A stretch of DNA of 64,000 bases from Raffaelea ambrosiae. Lineage: Eukaryota > Ascomycota > Sordariomycetes > Ophiostomatales > Ophiostomataceae. The notes beneath the pieces are model-generated. The model ran no database searches and had not been told where the DNA came from. It was given only the letters and a program-made list of their open reading frames with translations. The first letter of the stretch is position 1; every line of letters begins with the position of its first letter. Position numbers and translations under genes: made by a program. Location of the stretch: contig PCDI01000001.1 in NCBI GenBank assembly GCA_002778195.1, forward strand, positions 5,653,338-5,717,337. The letters are read 5' to 3'. Below, piece by piece: positions 62,453 to 64,000 of this stretch.

Positions 62453-64000
62453 ATGAACGCAGTGCAGTCATCTGCCTCTCCACGGCTTGCACGGCATCGC
62501 GGCGCAGTCGCCTGTCGTCGGTGTCGTCGGCAGAGAGCCAAATGCATCCACGACGGCGCCCGGCCTCCCTGCCGGCGATGTGCCCTTGCCGGCGGCGAGA
62601 CAGCCGCGTCGTGCTGCTTCCCGGCACGCGGCGAGAAGGACACCGACCGCAGATATCGCAACCCACGACTTGTGCCGGGCCATATGCCGGCTCGCAGCAT
62701 CTCCACCCCGTCTGACGATGCGTTCCGGGACGAGGACCACAGCCTGCGAGACGCCACGCCCGTACAGGCCATGCCGAGTGCGCCGCCTCTCGAGCCGGTG
62801 CCGTCGGTGCGGCCGGAATCGTCGGCGCACCCCAGACCGCCGTCATCGGTCGGGCCGCTGTACTCTCTCCCTACTCCGTCCCATGCCCATAATGAACCCC
62901 ATCACCAGCACTCCCTGCCCACCGCTTCGTCTCCTCCATTGCCGCACAGAAACCACCCTGTCCATCCTGCTACGGCTCCGAATGCACTGCAATCCACCGA
63001 CAACAACATCGACCCTGTCCTGGCTCGCCCTTCCTCGCGTCACCATCCATCCCACTTTTCATCGCATGCCCCAGCAAGGAGCAGCAGCCAACACACCGGC
63101 CACCACACCAGCCCACCCACCACCCAATCGTCAGACGCCGACTGGCCACCGCACTGCGAGGTGGTCGAGGGCTGCCGCACCTTTGTGACTTGTTACTTCC
63201 AGCTGGGCTTCTTGCCCAAGGCCGTCTTCCTCGAGAAGCTCGCCGCACAGGATTCCTCCTCCTCCTCCTCCTCCTCTCCCTCGTCTTCTGCGGGCTGCAC
63301 AAGCCGCTTTCTTCTCTGCTGCATCTTGTCCATCTCGTCTCGCTTCACCCCCAGCCTGGTCCGCCGCTATGGCTCCAAGGCCGCCGCCACCGACCACTTC
63401 TTGCAGCTCGCGCAGCGCATGGCCCCCTCGGAAATGTACACCCCCTCCCTGGAACGCGTGCAGGCGTTTTTCCTCCTGTCCATCGCCGAGTGGGGGAACA
63501 GCGACCGCGACCGCAGCGCCATGGACATGGGCGTCGCCGTGCGCCAGGCCGTCGTGCTCAAGCTGCACCGCGAGGAGACGTACTGTCTGCCGCCCACCGC
63601 CACCGCCGACGCCGTCGTCCAGGCCGAGTCGGCCCGGCGCACCTTCTGGATGATCCACAGCCAGGAGAACCTGCACTCCGGCACCACCAGCCCGGCTCCC
63701 GTGCCCGTCGAAGACATCACCGCGCTGCTGCCCTGCAACGAGACCGACTTTGCGTTCGGTGAAGTCCCGGCGACCCGCGCCGCCCTGGCCGGCACCCCCC
63801 CGGCGCGCGCGCACCCCGAGCTCGTGTTTCACCCCCACCGCTGCCTCTTTGCCACCCTGATCCAGGCGCACAGCCTGTGGGGCCACGTGGCCCGGCATGC
63901 CGCCCCCGGCAGCTGCTCCCTGGGTTGGGCCCGCCCCTGGGAGCCGGGCAGCCTCTTTGCGAGCATCACCGCCTCCCTGCGCGTCTGGGAGGCCCAGCTG
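62453..64000 (+). CDS. Zn2Cys6 transcription factor, partial (runs off right edge)
   Basis: An open frame of 516 codons from the ATG at 62453 to the window end, with no stop. The cluster is C21, C24, C31, C40, C43 and C54 (CRRCRRQRAKC, CRRC), with a long last loop (ten residues between C43 and C54). A His/Pro/Ser-rich linker follows to about residue 235. The fungal-specific transcription factor domain starts with FVTCYFQLGFLPKAVFL and continues through ARRTFWMIHSQENLHSG. It lies in tandem after the dioxygenase and is a candidate regulator of that gene and the P450 (inference from position). A Ser run encoded by TCC repeats at about 63253-63285 is probably unstructured. Confidence 0.85.
   Translation, partial: MNAVQSSASPRLARHRGAVACRRCRRQRAKCIHDGARPPCRRCALAGGETAASCCFPARGEKDTDRRYRNPRLVPGHMPARSISTPSDDAFRDEDHSLRDATPVQAMPSAPPLEPVPSVRPESSAHPRPPSSVGPLYSLPTPSHAHNEPHHQHSLPTASSPPLPHRNHPVHPATAPNALQSTDNNIDPVLARPSSRHHPSHFSSHAPARSSSQHTGHHTSPPTTQSSDADWPPHCEVVEGCRTFVTCYFQLGFLPKAVFLEKLAAQDSSSSSSSSPSSSAGCTSRFLLCCILSISSRFTPSLVRRYGSKAAATDHFLQLAQRMAPSEMYTPSLERVQAFFLLSIAEWGNSDRDRSAMDMGVAVRQAVVLKLHREETYCLPPTATADAVVQAESARRTFWMIHSQENLHSGTTSPAPVPVEDITALLPCNETDFAFGEVPATRAALAGTPPARAHPELVFHPHRCLFATLIQAHSLWGHVARHAAPGSCSLGWARPWEPGSLFASITASLRVWEAQL

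Overview
This is nuclear DNA from a filamentous ascomycete (Pezizomycotina, probably Sordariomycetes; genus not determinable by eye). Support for this: short GT..AG introns of about 50-95 nt in most genes, GC-rich coding exons between AT-richer spacers, four Zn(II)2Cys6 regulators, fungal Fur-type and Fcy-type NCS1 permeases, a FunK1-type kinase and many head-to-head catabolic gene pairs. No rRNA, tRNA, CRISPR array or intact transposon was seen. Exon chains for most intron-containing genes were rebuilt by hand, and the reading frame was checked across the junctions.

Layout. (1) 0.2-9 kb: a sulfamidase-like sulfatase divergent from a sugar transporter, then a regulator with two zinc clusters and a Dal5-type MFS carrier. 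(2) 9.5-12.6 kb: two paralogous 2OG-Fe(II) dioxygenases, head to head. (3) 13-25.6 kb: the core of interest. It holds a Zn2Cys6 regulator, an N-carbamoyl-D-amino-acid hydrolase-like nitrilase, an ATZ/TRZ-type amidohydrolase, a hydantoinase/dihydropyrimidinase, a Fur-type NCS1 permease and a third 2OG dioxygenase. (4) 26-39 kb: a Zn2Cys6 regulator, an APC permease, a D-serine dehydratase/D-threonine aldolase-like PLP enzyme, a glutamine-synthetase-like ligase divergent from a class I amidotransferase, and an aldehyde dehydrogenase divergent from an SDR. (5) 39-42 kb: two decayed APH-type kinase genes. (6) 42-50 kb: a ketopantoate-reductase-like protein, an Fcy-type NCS1 permease divergent from a DHA1 MFS carrier, an alpha/beta hydrolase and an N-carbamoylsarcosine-amidase-like cysteine hydrolase. 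(7) 50-64 kb: an unknown protein, a compact FunK1-like kinase, a GMC oxidoreductase, a P450 divergent from a homogentisate-dioxygenase homologue, and a Zn2Cys6 regulator that runs off the right edge.

How the genes may work together (inference). The 15.9-23.2 kb block could take up a hydantoin or related cyclic ureide (NCS1), open it (hydantoinase) and release the amino acid from its N-carbamoyl form (nitrilase). The PLP enzyme at 30.7 kb could then break down D-hydroxy-amino acids. The isochorismatase-fold enzyme at 49.4 kb is a second, unrelated N-carbamoyl-amino-acid amidase type, which also makes an N-methylhydantoin/creatinine-like substrate possible. The ligase, amidotransferase and aldehyde dehydrogenase at 32.6-37.5 kb resemble gamma-glutamylated amine catabolism (Puu or aniline type). 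GATA sites upstream of permeases and phased CGGCCAA repeats before the hydantoinase suggest nitrogen and pathway-specific control. The window reads as a broad nitrogen-scavenging island; no step has been shown experimentally here.
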